The notes: generated from the sequence alone by a model not told the origin. DNA of 64,000 nt from Aquimarina sp. U1-2 (GCF_017897595.1 NZ_JAGKIK010000010.1:115704-179703), one strand, 5' to 3'. Shown: positions 38,267 to 48,269, counted from the stretch's first letter. Program-made: numbers and translations.

Positions 38267-38836
38267 ATGTTTCAGTTAGGAAAAACCATTGTTTCAGAAG
38301 AAATTATCGAGAAAGATTTCGTCTGTAATCTATCAGCTTGTAAAGGAGCATGTTGTATTGATGGTGAGGCAGGAGCTCCCCTTGAAAAGTCTGAAGTTCA
38401 AAAATTGAAAGAAGTATATCCAATTGTTAAGTCGTATTTGCGTAAAGAAGGTATACAAGCAATCGAAGAGCAAGGAACAGCTGTACAAACTTCTACCGGC
38501 GAATTAGAAACCCCTCTTATAGATGGTGTAGACTGTGCATACGTGATTTTTGATGATAAAGGAACGGCGATGTGCGCTATAGAAGAAGCTTACAATCAAG
38601 GTGAAATCGACTGGAAAAAACCTATTTCTTGTCATTTATACCCCATACGAGTTCAGGAGTATTCAGAGTTTTCTGCCGTGAACTACCATAAGTGGGATAT
38701 CTGCGATGATGCCTGCGCTCTGGGGAAAGAGCTACAAGTTCCTGTATATAAATTTGTAAAAGAAGCACTCATCCGAAAATTTGGTGAAAATTGGTATATC
38801 GAACTAGAGAAAGTAGCTGAAAATTTGAAAACATAG
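38267..38836 (+). CDS. DUF3109 family cysteine-rich protein
   Basis: This is a 189-residue protein. The N-terminal CNLSACKGACCIDGEAGAPL is the cysteine signature of DUF3109. More Cys residues (DCAYV, MCAIE, SCHLYP, CDDAC) could make a metal or iron-sulfur site, as in the related YkgJ-type proteins. The role is unknown. It is a single gene with its own promoter. Confidence 0.85.
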   Translation: MFQLGKTIVSEEIIEKDFVCNLSACKGACCIDGEAGAPLEKSEVQKLKEVYPIVKSYLRKEGIQAIEEQGTAVQTSTGELETPLIDGVDCAYVIFDDKGTAMCAIEEAYNQGEIDWKKPISCHLYPIRVQEYSEFSAVNYHKWDICDDACALGKELQVPVYKFVKEALIRKFGENWYIELEKVAENLKT

Positions 38837-38934
38837 TACCTGTCGTGTAAATTATTGAATTATAACAGTTAACGTCAATTTCGAGCACATAAATTTCATA
38901 GTTAAAATAGGTATACCCGTTTCTTCCCGTAATA

Positions 38935-38970
38935 CCTGCCCGCCTTTTTCTAAATAAAATGGCAGGCGGG
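38935..38970. repeat. GC-rich hairpin with two alternative pairings
   Basis: CCTGCC (38935) can pair with GGCAGG (38961), and CCCGCC (38939) with GGCGGG (38965), around an AT-rich loop of 20 bases. The GC-rich arms are unlike the surrounding sequence. It may be a terminator for the DUF3109 gene 100 bp upstream, or an interspersed repeat. Confidence 0.45.
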
Positions 38971-39336
38971 GATTTCATAATGCGTAATCTGGGTGTAAAT
39001 AAAAACTTTTGAAATATGCTCTTAATCGATAGTTTTACCTAACTTATGCTAGATTTCAGCTGAAAAGTGAGCTATGTACCCGTCATTTTTGAAGGTTGTA
39101 AGCCCTCATTTTTGCAAAAATTAAAACTTTTTGTAGTTACGGTTTTAGCGTAATTTTATTGTTTTTCTTCAACATAATCATAGCATCAAAAACCTTGTGA
39201 ATAAGTGCTAAATAAGGGCTTCGCGGGGTTGCTAACATTCTTATTAACATCTTTCATTTTTATATTTATTAAATTGATAATCAATTTGTTATATTCTATT
39301 TTGATGACTCGTATAACAATAAGTGAAATTTGTTCG

Positions 39337-39358
39337 TGTTGAAAACTTTGTTGAAAAC
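39337..39358. promoter_or_regulatory. Tandem TGTTGAAAAC repeat before nrdB (DnaA-box-like)
   Basis: TGTTGAAAAC occurs at 39337-39346 and 39349-39358, a 12-bp period (about one helical turn), roughly 100 bp before the nrdB ATG. Each copy differs at one position from TGTGNAWAA, the complement of the DnaA box TTWTNCACA. DnaA control of nrdAB is known in Escherichia coli. A specific nrd regulator is the alternative. Confidence 0.45.
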
Positions 39359-39454
39359 GTTTGCTAACTTCTAGGAGAACTTTTGACCTATTTCTTGATC
39401 TTTGTAAGACCCTTTGAAAAGAAAAATTCTAAAAAAACCGTAAAAAAAATTAAG

Positions 39455-40432
39455 ATGAGTGCAGTAGAACCAATTTTGCAAGAAAATAAAGATCGATTTG
39501 TTATTTTTCCTATTCAACATCATGACATTTGGGAATGGTATAAAAAATCTGAAGCTAGTTTCTGGACTGCCGAAGAAATCGATCTACATCAGGATATTAC
39601 CGATTGGTCTACTAAACTTACAGACGATGAGCGCTATTTTATCAAGCATATTTTAGCGTTTTTTGCAGCTTCTGACGGAATTGTAAACGAAAATCTTGCT
39701 GAAAATTTTGTTAACGAAGTGCAATATAGCGAAGCGAAGTTTTTCTATGGTTTTCAGATCATGATGGAGAATATTCATTCTGAAACCTACTCTTTGCTTA
39801 TCGATACGTATGTAAAAGACGAAAAAGAAAAAGATGTATTGTTTAATGCTATCGAAAATTTCCCTGCCATTAAGAAAAAAGCAGACTGGGCATTAAAATG
39901 GATCGAGTCAGACTCTTTTGCAGAACGTTTAATTGCTTTTGCGGCAGTTGAAGGAATTTTCTTTTCAGGAGCATTTTGTTCTATTTTCTGGTTGAAGAAA
40001 CGTGGTTTGATGCCAGGGCTTACGTTTTCTAATGAATTGATCTCAAGAGACGAGGGCGTGCATTGTGATTTTGCCGTTCACCTTCATAACCATCATTTGG
40101 TTAACAAAGTGTCAAAAGACAGAATTCGTGAAATTTTGGTAGATGCATTAAATATCGAAAGAGAATTTATCACAGAATCTTTACCTGTAAGTCTTATCGG
40201 GATGAATTCGAAACTAATGACGCAATATTTAGAATTTGTAACCGATCGATTGTTAGTAGAACTAGGTTGTGAGAAAGAGTATGGAACCGCTAATCCATTC
40301 GATTTTATGGATATGATTTCATTACAAGGTAAAACCAATTTCTTTGAGAAGCGAGTTTCAGAATATCAAAAAGCAGGGGTGCTTAATAAAGACACCGAAG
40401 AAAATAAAATAAGTTTTGATGCTGATTTTTAA
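39455..40432 (+). CDS. nrdB: Ribonucleoside-diphosphate reductase class I small subunit
   Basis: This is a 325-residue protein from ATG 39455; an in-frame TTG at 39383 would add 24 basic residues unlike the family. It houses the di-iron/tyrosyl radical site: ligands in [17 protein letters not shown]-type Asp/Glu, [26 protein letters not shown] (cited in part as ENIHSE), FFSGAFCS, and [15 protein letters not shown]. The C-terminus ISFDADF is the tail that docks in NrdA. It precedes nrdA by 335 bp, so each may have its own promoter. No ATP-cone is present here; it is on NrdA. Confidence 0.95.
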   Translation: MSAVEPILQENKDRFVIFPIQHHDIWEWYKKSEASFWTAEEIDLHQDITDWSTKLTDDERYFIKHILAFFAASDGIVNENLAENFVNEVQYSEAKFFYGFQIMMENIHSETYSLLIDTYVKDEKEKDVLFNAIENFPAIKKKADWALKWIESDSFAERLIAFAAVEGIFFSGAFCSIFWLKKRGLMPGLTFSNELISRDEGVHCDFAVHLHNHHLVNKVSKDRIREILVDALNIEREFITESLPVSLIGMNSKLMTQYLEFVTDRLLVELGCEKEYGTANPFDFMDMISLQGKTNFFEKRVSEYQKAGVLNKDTEENKISFDADF

Positions 40433-40767
40433 GTAAAAGTCATTCCTAGGAAGACTAAATCTTAAAGCATTGCACAAAATTCATAATATATTCATTCTGA
40501 GCTAGTCAAACATATTTCTTCTGTTTACTATTAGGATTAGCTCAGTTTGATACAGCTTTGTTATAAAAGCACACATAAACAAAGACGGGAAATAGTCACA
40601 ATATTGTATGTTATAAAAACTTACTCTTGTTTTTAAACAGAGTAGTGTTTTTGATATCCTATTTTATAAGGGTAGCATACAATAAAATTGACTTGTATAT
40701 AAAAAACAGTAACACGAATTAATATCAACTTCTTTGTAAAAAGAAAATTTAAAAACCAAAACGACGT
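40433..40767. other. Intergenic region between nrdB and nrdA
   Basis: These 335 bp have no gene. CTGAGCTA (40497-40504) and TAGCTCAG (40538-40545) form an 8-bp inverted repeat around a 33-base loop, perhaps a weak terminator or old repeat. The rest is AT-rich and may hold a separate nrdA promoter, but none was clear. Confidence 0.4.
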
Positions 40768-43230
40768 ATGTATGTAGTAAAAAGAGATGGCCGTAAGGAA
40801 CCTATAATGTTCGACAAGATTACCGCTAGGGTAAGAAAACTATGTTATGGACTCAATCCACTAGTCGATCCCGTAAAGGTGGCGATGAGAGTGATTGAAG
40901 GATTGTATGATGGAGTGACAACGAGTGAACTTGATAATTTAGCTGCAGAAATTGCAGCTACAATGACCATAACACACCCAGATTATGCGAAGCTTGCTGC
41001 ACGTATCTCTGTATCTAACTTACATAAAAACACAAAGAAGACTTTTTCTGAGGTTATTACCGATCTCTATGAGTATATAAATCCGCGAACCGGCAAAAAA
41101 GCACCATTAATCTCAGATGAGGTGTATGATGTTATCGTTGCCAATAAAGAGAAATTGGATTCTACAATTATCTATAACCGTGATTTTGGATATGATTATT
41201 TTGGTTTTAAAACATTAGAGCGCTCGTATTTACTTAAAATTAACGGTAAAATTGCAGAGCGGCCTCAACATATGTTAATGAGAGTTTCTATTGGGATTCA
41301 CGGTAACGATTTGGATGCCGCTATAGAGACATACGAATTAATGTCAAAAAAATACTTTACACACGCCACGCCTACCTTATTTAACTCGGGAACACCCAAA
41401 CCACAAATGTCTTCTTGTTTTTTACTAGCCATGCAAGATGACAGCATCGATGGTATTTATGATACCTTAAAGCAAACGGCAAAAATCTCTCAATCTGCAG
41501 GTGGTATAGGATTATCTATCCATAATGTGCGTGCTACAGGATCGTATATTGCAGGAACCAATGGTACCTCTAATGGTATCGTTCCTATGTTAAGAGTTTA
41601 TAATGATACTGCACGGTATGTAGACCAGGGCGGTGGAAAAAGAAAGGGGTCTTTTGCTATTTACGTAGAACCCTGGCATGCCGATATTTTTGATTTTTTG
41701 GATCTCAAAAAGAACCACGGTAAAGAAGAAATGCGTGCCCGTGATCTATTCTATGCCATGTGGGTGCCTGATTTATTTATGGAACGGGTACAAAATGATG
41801 CCGAGTGGACCTTAATGTGTCCTAACGAGTGCCCGGGGTTATTCGATATGCATAGCGACGAGTTTGAAGAAACCTATACACGGTACGAAGCAGAGGGTAA
41901 AGGGCGTAGAACTATAAAAGCACGCGAACTTTGGGAAAAAATATTGGAATCTCAAATAGAGACAGGAACACCGTATATGTTGTATAAAGATGCTGCAAAC
42001 CGCAAGTCGAATCAGCAAAACCTGGGGACTATTCGCTCATCCAATCTGTGTACAGAGATTCTAGAATATACCAGTCCAGATGAAGTTGCAGTATGTAATC
42101 TTGCATCAATCGCATTACCCATGTTTGTTAAAAATGGCAAGTTTGATCATAAAGAACTTTTCAGGATTACGAAGCGTGTTACCAAAAATTTAAATCGTGT
42201 CATTGATCGAAATTTTTATCCGGTAAAAGAAGCTGAAAATTCAAATATGCGTCACCGCCCTATAGGATTAGGTGTACAAGGATTAGCCGATACGTTTATA
42301 CAATTACGTTTACCATTTACGAGTGATGAAGCTAAAAAATTAAATCAGGAAATTTTTGAAACCCTGTATTTTGCTGCTGTTACTGCCTCTATGGAAGAAG
42401 CAAAGGCAGATGGACCTTATCAAACATACAAAGGATCTCCAATATCAAAAGGAGAATTTCAATATAATTTATGGGGAATAAAAGATGAAGAATTAAGCGG
42501 TCGCTGGGATTGGGCAAAATTACGCAAGCAAGTACTTAAAAATGGTGTGCGTAATTCATTACTGGTAGCGCCAATGCCTACAGCATCTACTTCTCAAATT
42601 TTAGGAAACAACGAAGCATTCGAACCTTACACCAGTAACATCTATACCAGGCGTGTATTATCTGGGGAGTTTATTGTGGTAAATAAACATTTACTAGAAG
42701 ATCTTGTTAAATTAGGGCTATGGAACGATGAGCTTAAAGACGCTATCATGCGGGCAAACGGATCGATTCAACATATAGATATCATTCCGCAAGAGCTCAA
42801 AGAACTGTATAGAACGGTCTGGGAGATGAGTATGAAAGACATTATTGATATGTCACGTCATCGAGGGTATTTTATCGATCAATCACAGTCACTTAATCTC
42901 TTTATGGAAGGAGCCACCATGGCAAAATTAACATCTATGCATTTCTATGCCTGGAAAAGTGGATTAAAAACCGGAATGTATTACTTAAGAACAAAATCTG
43001 CAGTTGATGCTATTAAGTTTACACTCAAAAGTGAGAAGCAAGAAGCACCACAAGCAGAAAAGGTAGCTGTAGCGGCAGCGCAAGTTATGGAAGCACAAGC
43101 AACCAAAGAGCAACCAAAGCAAGCGCCTGTTTCTCCAGAAGGAACCTCTCTATCTCCAGAAGAGCTAAGAGCATTAATTGCGCAATCAAAAGAAGCTGAA
43201 GGAGACGATTGTTTAATGTGTGGGTCATAA
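40768..43230 (+). CDS. nrdA: Ribonucleoside-diphosphate reductase class I large subunit
   Basis: This is an 820-residue catalytic subunit that reduces NDPs to dNDPs. An N-terminal ATP-cone ([18 protein letters not shown], about 1-90) provides dATP-controlled activity. Catalytic features: SSCFLL with the first redox Cys, NLCTEI and [10 protein letters not shown] with the radical and second redox Cys, and [15 protein letters not shown] near the specificity and active-site loop. The C-terminal CLMCGS carries the shuttle CxxC pair. About 60 Ala/Glu/Gln-rich residues before that tail form a flexible arm. A strong hairpin terminator follows. Confidence 0.96.
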   Translation: MYVVKRDGRKEPIMFDKITARVRKLCYGLNPLVDPVKVAMRVIEGLYDGVTTSELDNLAAEIAATMTITHPDYAKLAARISVSNLHKNTKKTFSEVITDLYEYINPRTGKKAPLISDEVYDVIVANKEKLDSTIIYNRDFGYDYFGFKTLERSYLLKINGKIAERPQHMLMRVSIGIHGNDLDAAIETYELMSKKYFTHATPTLFNSGTPKPQMSSCFLLAMQDDSIDGIYDTLKQTAKISQSAGGIGLSIHNVRATGSYIAGTNGTSNGIVPMLRVYNDTARYVDQGGGKRKGSFAIYVEPWHADIFDFLDLKKNHGKEEMRARDLFYAMWVPDLFMERVQNDAEWTLMCPNECPGLFDMHSDEFEETYTRYEAEGKGRRTIKARELWEKILESQIETGTPYMLYKDAANRKSNQQNLGTIRSSNLCTEILEYTSPDEVAVCNLASIALPMFVKNGKFDHKELFRITKRVTKNLNRVIDRNFYPVKEAENSNMRHRPIGLGVQGLADTFIQLRLPFTSDEAKKLNQEIFETLYFAAVTASMEEAKADGPYQTYKGSPISKGEFQYNLWGIKDEELSGRWDWAKLRKQVLKNGVRNSLLVAPMPTASTSQILGNNEAFEPYTSNIYTRRVLSGEFIVVNKHLLEDLVKLGLWNDELKDAIMRANGSIQHIDIIPQELKELYRTVWEMSMKDIIDMSRHRGYFIDQSQSLNLFMEGATMAKLTSMHFYAWKSGLKTGMYYLRTKSAVDAIKFTLKSEKQEAPQAEKVAVAAAQVMEAQATKEQPKQAPVSPEGTSLSPEELRALIAQSKEAEGDDCLMCGS

Positions 43231-43252
43231 GACCTTGATTTATATAGGGTAA

Positions 43253-43284
43253 AAGGGAAGTATCGTTAAGAGCTTCCCTTTTTG
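43253..43284 (+). terminator. Rho-independent terminator after nrdA
   Basis: AAGGGAAG (43253-43260) pairs with CTTCCCTT (43273-43280) around a 12-base loop, followed by more T residues. It begins 22 bp after the nrdA stop. Confidence 0.8.
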
Positions 43285-43431
43285 TGTAGTTAACTTTTTT
43301 GCTAAAGGTGCTAAGAATATAAAAACTAAAATGCTAAAAGTTGCATGCCTTTAGAAGTAAATGTTTGTAGTCTTAAATGCAGTGTGACGCGTTATTTATT
43401 GACATGTTTATCAATACTTGTGCTAATTGAT

Positions 43432-43439
43432 TATATTTG
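43432..43439 (+). promoter_or_regulatory. Possible -7 element before the Fic gene
   Basis: TATATTTG is an exact TAnnTTTG match 22 bp before the TTG start codon of the Fic gene. No TTTG at the right distance upstream was found, so this is only a half-supported promoter. Confidence 0.35.
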
Positions 43440-43461
43440 TTTTTGCTAAGTATTATAACAT

Positions 43462-44619
43462 TTGAAAGCTAAAAAATTTAAGAGATTTGATTTAAAATTA
43501 CCTCATCCAGAATTTGGTGGTGAATTGACATCCTTAGTTCTAGAACTTGAACACTTGAGAAGATTGCAATTAAAGGGAACTACTAATCCTTTCGTCTTTT
43601 TTCAACTAAAAGATCTTTTTCATACATTAGAAAGTATTGGCTCTGCTCGGATTGAAGGTAACAACACTACAATATCCCAGTTTATTGAAACCCAATTAGA
43701 AGATAGACCATTTGTTAATGAAAAAGTGGAAGAGATAAGAAATATTGAAAGAGCCATGCGTTGGGTTGACGAGATAGTCAACGAACAAGAAATAAACAGA
43801 GGGTTCATAAGCGAATTGCATAAGATTATTGTAAAGAATTTGACTCCTTTCCCTAATGGAGAAGGAGATTATACTCCAGGGAATTATAGAAAACAGCAGG
43901 TAGAAATTAAAGGAACTGACCATATACCTCCACCGGGTTATTTGGTTGAAGAATTAATGGATGAGCTTTTTAAATTTGTTAATGAAGATGTACCTGCACA
44001 ATATGATTTATTGAAAGTAGCCGTTGCTCATCATCGGTTTATGTGGATTCACCCTTTCGGGAATGGTAATGGAAGAACTGGTCGTTTGTTCACATACGCA
44101 ATGTTGGTTAGAACTGGATTTCAAGTAAATATTGGACAAATATTAAATCCTACCGCTATATTTTGTATTGATAGAGAGAAGTATTATGAATTATTGTCAA
44201 AAGCTGATAAAGGAAATGATTCTGACATTGAGAATTGGTCGATTTATGTTTTACGCGGATTAAAAAATGAAATAGAAAAAATAGAAAAACTTACAGATGA
44301 ACAGTTTGTTTTAAATAACTTATTATTACCATCACTAAGTTATTCATTAAAAATGAAATATATAGATGAGGAAGAATTTTTAATTTTAAAAATAGCGGCA
44401 CAAAAAAAAGTGATTCAAGCAGGAGATTTGAAAACTATACTTAAAAAGGTACACCAGACAACAATTTCTAGGAAAATCAGGAGTTTGAAAGAAAAAAAAA
44501 TGCTTAAAGCCGAGTCGAAAAATGGGAATAAATATCATTTAAACTTTGTGAATAATTTTTTGATAAGAGGAATGATAAATGCACTTGGGAATGAAGGATA
44601 TATTCCCCTCAACGAGTAA
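43462..44619 (+). CDS. Fic domain protein (putative AMPylase) with C-terminal winged helix
   Basis: This is a 385-residue protein starting at TTG; no ATG occurs early in the frame. The core motif HPFGNGNGRTGR, with catalytic H197, fits the Fic consensus HPFx(D/N)GNGRxxR. An N-terminal SARIEGN (S61 to N67, E65) is the inhibitory helix motif of class II Fic proteins, so the enzyme is probably self-inhibited. The C-terminus (about 310-375, QTTISRKIRSLKEKKML) looks like a winged helix-turn-helix. Such proteins transfer AMP to a target protein; the target is unknown. No antitoxin gene is adjacent, as expected for class II. Confidence 0.88.
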   Translation: MKAKKFKRFDLKLPHPEFGGELTSLVLELEHLRRLQLKGTTNPFVFFQLKDLFHTLESIGSARIEGNNTTISQFIETQLEDRPFVNEKVEEIRNIERAMRWVDEIVNEQEINRGFISELHKIIVKNLTPFPNGEGDYTPGNYRKQQVEIKGTDHIPPPGYLVEELMDELFKFVNEDVPAQYDLLKVAVAHHRFMWIHPFGNGNGRTGRLFTYAMLVRTGFQVNIGQILNPTAIFCIDREKYYELLSKADKGNDSDIENWSIYVLRGLKNEIEKIEKLTDEQFVLNNLLLPSLSYSLKMKYIDEEEFLILKIAAQKKVIQAGDLKTILKKVHQTTISRKIRSLKEKKMLKAESKNGNKYHLNFVNNFLIRGMINALGNEGYIPLNE

Positions 44620-44733
44620 ATTACCTCAGGGCAAGTCCAAGAGGCATTCGTTGAAAACAATATTTCAATTTCGAGACAGGCCATGGGGTATTATAACTTT
44701 GGCGGTGCCAATAAAAAGATCACTCGACACTAA
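44620..44733 (+). pseudogene. Short open remnant in frame after the Fic stop, containing a repeat shared with 49016-49052
   Basis: The frame continues for 37 codons directly after the Fic stop and ends at TAA 44731-44733, four bases before dgt. The peptide ends NFGGANKKITRH. Its core DNA (44685-44722) is shared, in inverted orientation, with 49016-49052, where the complement encodes IPFGGANKILSTQHL and also stops. It looks like the 3' end of a lost gene or mobile element. The parent was not recognised. Confidence 0.4.
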
Positions 44734-44736
44734 CAT

Positions 44737-46083
44737 ATGATGAACTGGGAACAACTTCTATCGCTAAAACGACAAGGAGATACGAATAAAAGATTACGAA
44801 AAGAGCAAGATGAAACCCGTTTAGGGTTTGAGGTAGATTATGACCGTATCATTTTTTCTTCAGCATTTAGAAGCTTACAGGATAAAACTCAGGTGATTCC
44901 ACTATCCAAAACCAGTTTTGTACATACTCGCTTAACACACAGTCTTGAGGTTTCGGTAGTAGGGCGTTCTTTGGGTAGAGCCGTAGGAAAGAAAATATTA
45001 GAAAAACACCCACACCTTTCTACCATTCATGGGTACCGATTTAACGATTTCGGCGCCATTGTCGCTGCAGCTGCACTGGCTCATGATATTGGTAACCCAC
45101 CTTTTGGGCATTCGGGTGAAAAAGCTATTGGAGAATATTTTAAAAGCGGAAAAGGAGTTCGTTACAAGGATCAACTTACGCCAAAACAATACCAGGATTT
45201 AACAGATTTTGAAGGCAATGCTAATGGTTTCAAACTTTTAACCGAGTCCAGGCAAGGAGTAGAAGGAGGTCTTAGATTGTCCTATGCTACTCTGGGAGCG
45301 TTTATGAAGTACCCCAAAGAATCGCTTCCGAAGCAACCTACAAAACATATAGCTCATAAAAAATTTGGGTATTTTCAGAATGAAAAATCCTTTTTTATGG
45401 AAGTGGCCAAAGAAGTTGGATTGTTACAACGAAAAACAAAGGGAGAGTTCACCTATAGTCGTCATCCTTTAGCGTTTTTGGTTGAGGCAGCAGATGATAT
45501 TTGTTATACGATCATCGATTTTGAAGACGGCATTAATCTGGGTCTAATCGAAGAAGGGTATGCCTTAGAATACCTTATCAAATTAGTAAAAGATACTATT
45601 AATACTTCAAAATATAATAACCTGGTCACTACTGCCGATCGATTAAGCTACCTCAGGTCGTTAGCCATTAACACGTTGATAGGAGAGGTAGCCAACATTT
45701 TTATTGATAACGAAGACGATATACTCTCAGGAAAATTTGATATGGCTTTGATTGATGAAAGTAAGTACCAAGCTCAGATTAACGATATCGCTAAGATTAG
45801 CATCGAAAAAATATATCAAAGTCAAGGGGTTATCGAAAAAGAGATTGCAGGATATGAAATTTTGGCTACGTTATTAGATCGATACTGTGTAGCTGTAGAT
45901 AACAACAGTGTAGGTAATCCTTCAAATTACGACAAACTTATCCTCAAAGCAGAAGGGGATAATTTTGAGTTTACTCACGAGGATTTGTATACAAGATTAA
46001 TAAGCATTTGCAAGTATGTAGCGGGTTTAACTGATGGGAGTGCGTTAATGAAATTTCACAAAATTAAAGGATTACAAATATAG
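44737..46083 (+). CDS. dgt: Deoxyguanosinetriphosphate triphosphohydrolase
   Basis: This is a 448-residue HD-domain enzyme that splits dGTP to deoxyguanosine and triphosphate. Two ATGs in a row (44737, 44740) can serve as start. The N-terminal RLGFEVDYDRIIFSSAFRSLQDKTQV-type block (cited as FSSAFRSLQDKTQV), the first His in HTRLTHSLEVS, the HD motif AHDIGNPPFGHSGE, and AADDICYTIIDFEDG with the last Asp are typical. It converges on dxs with only five bases between the stops. Confidence 0.92.
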   Translation: MMNWEQLLSLKRQGDTNKRLRKEQDETRLGFEVDYDRIIFSSAFRSLQDKTQVIPLSKTSFVHTRLTHSLEVSVVGRSLGRAVGKKILEKHPHLSTIHGYRFNDFGAIVAAAALAHDIGNPPFGHSGEKAIGEYFKSGKGVRYKDQLTPKQYQDLTDFEGNANGFKLLTESRQGVEGGLRLSYATLGAFMKYPKESLPKQPTKHIAHKKFGYFQNEKSFFMEVAKEVGLLQRKTKGEFTYSRHPLAFLVEAADDICYTIIDFEDGINLGLIEEGYALEYLIKLVKDTINTSKYNNLVTTADRLSYLRSLAINTLIGEVANIFIDNEDDILSGKFDMALIDESKYQAQINDIAKISIEKIYQSQGVIEKEIAGYEILATLLDRYCVAVDNNSVGNPSNYDKLILKAEGDNFEFTHEDLYTRLISICKYVAGLTDGSALMKFHKIKGLQI

Positions 46084-46088
46084 GTCCC

Positions 46089-47861
46089 TTATACTATTTC
46101 CCTAATAAGCTTACGAATTTTTTTAGAAGAAATCCCACAATGATCATGTAATTCTTCTACAGTGCCATGTTGAATAAAGTGATCAGGAACTCCTAAAGTA
46201 ATGATCTTATTATTGAAGTTATGTACATTGGCAAAATCGATAACAGAGCTGCCAAAACCTCCTTTTGTCACACCCTCTTCAATAGTAATAATGGTAGTGT
46301 GTTTTTCTAAGATTTCGGTAAGCATTTTTTGATCAAGAGGCTTAATGAAACAAAAATGATAATGTCCTACCTTGGCAGTAGAAGATACATCAGCCAGCGC
46401 CAAAATAACATTACGAGCGATAGTACCAGTAGAGATAATAGCAATAGTATCACCTTCTGTTAATTGCCGTGCTTTTCCGATTTGAAGAGGTTTAAACGGG
46501 ACTTCCCAGTCTTTTAGGTGTCCTTTTCCCCTAGGGTATCGAATTGCGATAGGAAGATCTAATCCTGAAGAGGCGGTGTATAATAGATTTCTTAATTCAA
46601 TTTCGTCTTTTGGCGCGGCAATAATGATATCAGGAATACAATTTAAGTAGGCAATGTCAAAAACCCCATGATGCGTAGCACCATCCTGGCCAACCAAACC
46701 TGCGCGGTCAATACAAAAAACTACTGGAAGCTTTTGTAACGCTACATCATGAATAATTTGATCATATGCCCGTTGCAAAAAGGTAGAATAAATAGTACAA
46801 AAAGGAATCAATCCCTGGGTAGCCATTCCTGCCGCAAGTGTAACGGCATGTTGTTCTGCAATACCTACATCAAAAGCACGATCGGGCATTTCTTTCATCA
46901 TGTACTTTAGTGAACTACCCGTTGGCATAGCCGGGGTAATCCCTACAATTTTTTCATTTTTTCTTGCTAGTTCTAGTAATGAATACCCAAAAACATCTTG
47001 AAACTTAGGGGATACTTCTTTATCGTTTTTAGGGGTCAGATCTCCTGTAGTGGCATCAAACTTTCCTGGGGCATGATATTTTACCTGATTCTCTTCGGCT
47101 TGCTTTAGACCTTTCCCTTTAGTAGTGATCACATGCAACAATTTAGGGCCCTTTGTATGTTTAAGTTGCTCGAGTGTAGCGAGTAGTGTAGAGAAGTCAT
47201 GCCCGTCAATAGGACCAAAATACGAAAAATTTAATGCGTGTATGATAGTATTTCTTCCTAGCTTCTTTCCTATTTGTGCTTTGGTAAGATATTCTTTCAG
47301 CGCTCCTACGCTGGGATCTATCCCGATGGCATTGTCGTTTAAAATAACCAATAGGTTGGTGTTTGAAACTCCAGCGTGATTAAGCCCTTCAAAAGCCATT
47401 CCGCTAGCGATAGAAGCATCACCAATAACAGCAATATGTTGCTTGTCGATATCTCCCTTTAATCCCGAGGCAATGGCCATCCCCAATATGGCAGATATAG
47501 AGGTAGAAGAGTGCCCCACGCCAAAAGTATCGTATGGGCTCTCGCTACGCTTTGGGAATCCACTTATGCCGCCCAATTGTCGATTGGTATGAAAGCGTTC
47601 TTTTCTTCCGGTCAGTATTTTATGAGGATAGGCCTGATGCCCTACATCCCATACCAAAAGATCGTATGGTGTATCAAATATGTAATGTAAAGCGATCGTA
47701 AGTTCTACAACACCCAAACTTGCTCCCAAATGTCCTTCTTTGGTGGCGACTACATCGATTATAAATTTTCGCAATTCTTTAGCTACCTGTGGTAATTGAC
47801 CTACTGCTAATTTTCTAAGATCCGATGGGTAGTAGATATCTGCTAACAATGATTCTGGCAT
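46089..47861 (-). CDS. dxs: 1-deoxy-D-xylulose-5-phosphate synthase
   Basis: This is a 590-residue thiamine-diphosphate enzyme that joins pyruvate and glyceraldehyde 3-phosphate, the first step of the MEP isoprenoid pathway. The N-terminal HLGASLGVVELTIALHYIFDTP block (cited as GASLGVVELTIALHY), the ThDP motif GDASIASGMAFEGLNHAG (GDxS...N), GPIDGHD, and DVGIAEQHAVTLAAGMA in the transketolase pyrimidine domain are all present. The length is a little short of the roughly 620 of E. coli Dxs, as in other Bacteroidota. It is a single gene facing dgt. Confidence 0.95.
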   Translation of the reverse strand: MPESLLADIYYPSDLRKLAVGQLPQVAKELRKFIIDVVATKEGHLGASLGVVELTIALHYIFDTPYDLLVWDVGHQAYPHKILTGRKERFHTNRQLGGISGFPKRSESPYDTFGVGHSSTSISAILGMAIASGLKGDIDKQHIAVIGDASIASGMAFEGLNHAGVSNTNLLVILNDNAIGIDPSVGALKEYLTKAQIGKKLGRNTIIHALNFSYFGPIDGHDFSTLLATLEQLKHTKGPKLLHVITTKGKGLKQAEENQVKYHAPGKFDATTGDLTPKNDKEVSPKFQDVFGYSLLELARKNEKIVGITPAMPTGSSLKYMMKEMPDRAFDVGIAEQHAVTLAAGMATQGLIPFCTIYSTFLQRAYDQIIHDVALQKLPVVFCIDRAGLVGQDGATHHGVFDIAYLNCIPDIIIAAPKDEIELRNLLYTASSGLDLPIAIRYPRGKGHLKDWEVPFKPLQIGKARQLTEGDTIAIISTGTIARNVILALADVSSTAKVGHYHFCFIKPLDQKMLTEILEKHTTIITIEEGVTKGGFGSSVIDFANVHNFNNKIITLGVPDHFIQHGTVEELHDHCGISSKKIRKLIREIV

Positions 47862-48269
47862 ATCACAAAAATACTATTTTGTGCGCGTTTCAGGTAAACT
47901 TTTATAACATTAGAGAATGAATGATTTTATTTGTTAGATTTATACTAAATTGAACTGTTTATATTTTAATGAATTGGAAGAAGTTTATATGAATATCCGT
48001 AATTTAACCTAAACGGTTTGCGTTAAGCTGAATACTGAAACGAGTCAGCACAGGCTTGTTTCAGCTTCTCATCTCAATGTACTGAAAATAAACGTAATGA
48101 GATCCTGAAATGAATTCAGGATGACTTCTCAGTTAAATTTTAGGTATAATAACGGACAATCAAAAAGTTTATATCAGTTCTATGTACTCATGCCAAAGTC
48201 TTGTCAGGTTGAATTTAATTCATTGTAATCAATTATGAATGTTCAATTAAGATGTAAAGTAATCGCACT
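47862..48269. other. Divergent intergenic region between dxs and tadA
   Basis: These 408 bp hold the dxs promoter region (CAAAAATA at 47866-47873 is a minus-strand TAnnTTTG match but has no partner box) and repeat copy B at 47991-48145. The right part before tadA is AT-rich without clear signals. Confidence 0.45.
47991..48145. repeat. Interspersed palindromic repeat, copy B
   Basis: It starts GAATATCCGTAATTTAA, like the left end of copy A and the complement of that copy's right end. Inside, TTTCAGCTTCTCAT (from about 48060) faces ATGAGATCCTGAAA (to about 48110), followed by the small palindrome CCTGAAATGAATTCAGG. The organisation is the same as at 32038-32186, with many base changes. Confidence 0.55.

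Larger units (their letters stand above)
38837..39454. other. Long upstream region of nrdB
   Basis: These 618 bp have no gene. They contain a GC-rich hairpin region at 38935-38970 and a tandem TGTTGAAAAC repeat at 39337-39358, given separately. The rest is AT-rich; AGGGCTTCGCGGGGTTG near 39205 may be a fragment of an interspersed repeat. The unusual length suggests transcriptional control of ribonucleotide reductase. Confidence 0.5.

Noticed and set aside
39383..39454. Upstream TTG extension of NrdB by 24 residues
   Set aside because: The extra residues are lysine-rich and unlike NrdB N-termini; ATG 39455 fits the family length.
43620..43923. Minus-strand frames inside the Fic gene as a possible antitoxin
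   Set aside because: They are antisense to the conserved inhibitory and core region; class II Fic proteins carry their inhibitory motif in the same chain and need no separate antitoxin.
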